A stretch of DNA of 64,000 nucleotides from Leptospira weilii (lineage in GTDB: Bacteria; Spirochaetota; Leptospiria; Leptospirales; Leptospiraceae): the NCBI RefSeq assembly GCF_006874765.1, contig NZ_CP040842.1, forward strand, positions 1 to 64,000, given 5' to 3'. How positions within the stretch are numbered: the stretch's first letter is position 1; every line of letters starts with the position of its first letter. Positions 62,577-64,000 of this stretch are shown here, one piece after another. Both the position numbers and the translations under genes were made by a program. A model generated the notes under the pieces. That model was not told where the DNA came from, made no database searches, and saw only the letters and a program-made list of their open reading frames with translations.

Positions 62577-62966
62577 TTAATTATTTGAAATTTTTGAAAA
62601 TCCTAATAAGAGAACAAATGGCACTATGGGTAATAGAAAATAATTGACCCATGGAAAAAATATAATGGGAATAAAATAAAAGATTCCGCCAACAACGACT
62701 AAATACATGATAGAGCCGATAATCGTATCCTTCTTATCTTCTTCTGTCGAAAAAATACCGTAAAAAAGCATAATAATCCCGAAAAATGCTCCGGACATGA
62801 ATTTCCAAAATCCCTCCCAACCAAGTTCTGGAATTCCAATACTTGTATTTAAGCTGAATTTTTTCCTTGGCTGATATTCATTTAATTCAGCAATTAGATT
62901 CTTTCTTAATAATGACAAATTTTCATCCGCTCCAATTTTTTGAGAATCGCTCTCGAATGCTGACAT
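62577..62966 (-). CDS. Hypothetical membrane protein next to the IS3 end
   Basis: 129 aa with an N-terminal soluble stretch (ENLSLLRKNLIAELNEYQPR) and three membrane segments between residues 50 and 125 (FWKFMSGAFFGIIMLFYGIF; IGSIMYLVVVGGIFYFIPII; YFLLPIVPFVLLLGF). Its start codon lies at the IS3 terminus, so the true 5' end may have been lost to the insertion. Confidence 0.5.
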   Translation of the reverse strand: MSAFESDSQKIGADENLSLLRKNLIAELNEYQPRKKFSLNTSIGIPELGWEGFWKFMSGAFFGIIMLFYGIFSTEEDKKDTIIGSIMYLVVVGGIFYFIPIIFFPWVNYFLLPIVPFVLLLGFSKISNN

Positions 62967-63006
62967 GCCCCCATTTTTAGTACCAGCGTAATGTGTGAAA
63001 ATCCTC

Positions 63007-63822
63007 TTAAGCAGAGCGTCTTAAATATTCCTCCGGAGTTAATCCCCCGAGTGAGCTATGTGGCCTTTCTGAATTGTAGAAGATTCTCCACTCTTCGATG
63101 AGGCGCCGGGCTTCTTCGATATCTTTAAACCAATTTTCATTTAAACATTCGTTTCGCATTTTTCCGTTAAAGCTCTCGATGAAGGCATTTTCAGTAGGCT
63201 TGCCCGGTGTGATAAAATGAATATCGACTCTTTTTTCGAAAGCCCATCGTAAAAATGTTTTTGATGTGAATTCGGGACCATTATCCACAACAATTTGTTT
63301 TGGTAGACTACGGACTTCGGATACTTCATTCAAAATCCTTACTAATCTTTCTGAAGTAATTGAGAATTCCGCCTTCGTTACGACTGCGAATCGACCGAAG
63401 TCATCGATAATATTCAAAATTCTGAATCTTCTTCCCGAATAGAGCGAATCCGACATGAAATCCATTGACCATCTTTCCTCCGATTTCTTAGGAACAATCT
63501 TTGGAACAGTAGGCAATGACAGCCTCTTTCGTTTTCGCTTGATTCGGTATTTTAAGCCCAATTCGGAATACAGGCGATAGATTCGTTTATGATTTACATG
63601 CTCTCCTTGACGAATGAAAGAATGGATCTGCCTATATCCCGCTCTTCTATGTTTATACGCTAAAGAACGAATTCGATCCTTTAATTCCTTGTTTTTGTCT
63701 TGAAGTCCGCAACGATACCGAAAGACGGTTCTGGAAATTTGCAAGAGACGACAGGATTTTCGTTCTCCAAGTTTCGTTTTGATCAACATAACTGCCTCTC
63801 GTTTCTGCTCGCGGCTCACCAC
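63007..63822 (-). CDS. IS3-family transposase OrfB
   Basis: 271 aa from tandem GTG codons overlapping the orfA end. HTH_21-like part (KHRRAGYRQIHSFIRQGEHV), then the rve core: WSMDFMSDSLYSGRRFRILN (first Asp), KQIVVDNGPEFTSKTF (second Asp), PTENAFIESFNGKMRNECLN (Glu), ending NSERPHSSLGGLTPEEYL. Made as an OrfAB fusion by -1 slippage at A7G near 63823-63830. Confidence 0.92.
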   Translation of the reverse strand: MVSREQKREAVMLIKTKLGERKSCRLLQISRTVFRYRCGLQDKNKELKDRIRSLAYKHRRAGYRQIHSFIRQGEHVNHKRIYRLYSELGLKYRIKRKRKRLSLPTVPKIVPKKSEERWSMDFMSDSLYSGRRFRILNIIDDFGRFAVVTKAEFSITSERLVRILNEVSEVRSLPKQIVVDNGPEFTSKTFLRWAFEKRVDIHFITPGKPTENAFIESFNGKMRNECLNENWFKDIEEARRLIEEWRIFYNSERPHSSLGGLTPEEYLRRSA

Positions 63823-64000
63823 TTTTTTTCGAGTAACATCTTGATCGCTTCATTTTCTAAAGCTAATTCTGCATATAGTTTCTTTAGCTTACTGTTCTCT
63901 TCCTCTAAAGTCTTCATTCGCTTCAGATCGCTCAGTTCTAAACCTCCGTATTTCGAACGCCAACGGTAAAAAGTATTTCCGCTGATTCCATACTTACGAC
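63816..64000 (-). CDS. IS3-family transposase OrfA, partial
   Basis: The minus-strand frame RKYGISGNTFYRWRSKYGGL, then a leucine-zipper-like LKRMKTLEEENSKLKKLYAE, ends at TGA 63816-63818 after EKKW. This is the usual OrfA (HTH_Tnp_1 plus coiled coil). The N-terminus lies outside the window. Confidence 0.9.
   Translation of the reverse strand, partial: RKYGISGNTFYRWRSKYGGLELSDLKRMKTLEEENSKLKKLYAELALENEAIKMLLEKKW

Larger units (their letters stand above)
62962..64000 (-). mobile_element. IS3-family element, running off the window
   Basis: The right terminal end GACATGCCCCCATTTTTAG near 62962 matches the TGaC-TGCCCCC type ends of IS3/IS407-group elements. orfB is complete, and orfA extends beyond 64000. 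Confidence 0.8.

Overview
The window is AT-rich DNA that looks like a secondary replicon (plasmid or chromosome II-like) of a pathogenic Leptospira. The taxonomic call is an inference from the lipoprotein style, the ChpI/ChpK-like (MazEF) pair, the IS5/IS630/IS3 elements and the overall codon bias; no rRNA or tRNA gene was seen. It opens with a replication/partition block, parA-parB-rep (1-3581). A 396-bp non-coding stretch between parB and rep carries three concentrically nested inverted repeats and is a candidate origin or control region.

The centre (5.4-39.1 kb) is a polymorphic-toxin locus. A 1492-aa lipoprotein precedes a giant SpvB/FG-GAP/TcdB/RHS lipoprotein (about 2505 aa) that ends in a variable C-terminal toxin domain and overlaps its candidate immunity gene. 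Downstream are four orphan RHS tip cassettes. Each has a short signal-peptide-like leader, a 5'-truncated copy of the same RHS core, a different or diverged toxin domain and an immunity gene: a NucA/NucB-type DNase with a SUKH-like immunity protein, two related ADP-ribosyltransferase-like toxins with paralogous immunity proteins, and a Hint-domain tip with an unknown toxin.

A regulatory/signalling module is interleaved with these cassettes. It comprises a membrane-anchored AraC-type regulator, a ~60-aa protein, an XRE regulator, a 7TM receptor-like protein and a FeeM/LuxI-like GNAT acyltransferase. It occurs at 18.5-22.1, 27.2-30.8 and 44.2-48.2 kb, with a partial copy at 39.2-40.6 kb and a scrap at 53.1 kb. 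The acyltransferase genes start inside a conserved palindrome. Two of the modules are followed by a DUF1016-SNase fusion gene directly ahead of an RHS tip. I infer a repeated, possibly signal-controlled unit that has spread toxin tips by duplication.

From 41 to 49 kb there are a DUF1565 lipoprotein, an outer-membrane beta-barrel protein and an Rpn-family nuclease. From 49.5 kb to the end is an accessory, mosaic region. It holds GC-richer genes next to attC-like structured sites, an orphan Imm11-type immunity gene, an IS-broken winged-helix/nucleotidyltransferase pair, DUF433/PIN-like, HigBA and MazEF toxin-antitoxin pairs, and an HSDR_N nuclease. A PH-like/2TM/caspase cluster is destroyed by IS5 and IS630 insertions, and the window ends inside an IS3 element. 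Two nearly identical IS5 copies in inverted orientation bracket most of the window (4.1 and 57.3 kb).
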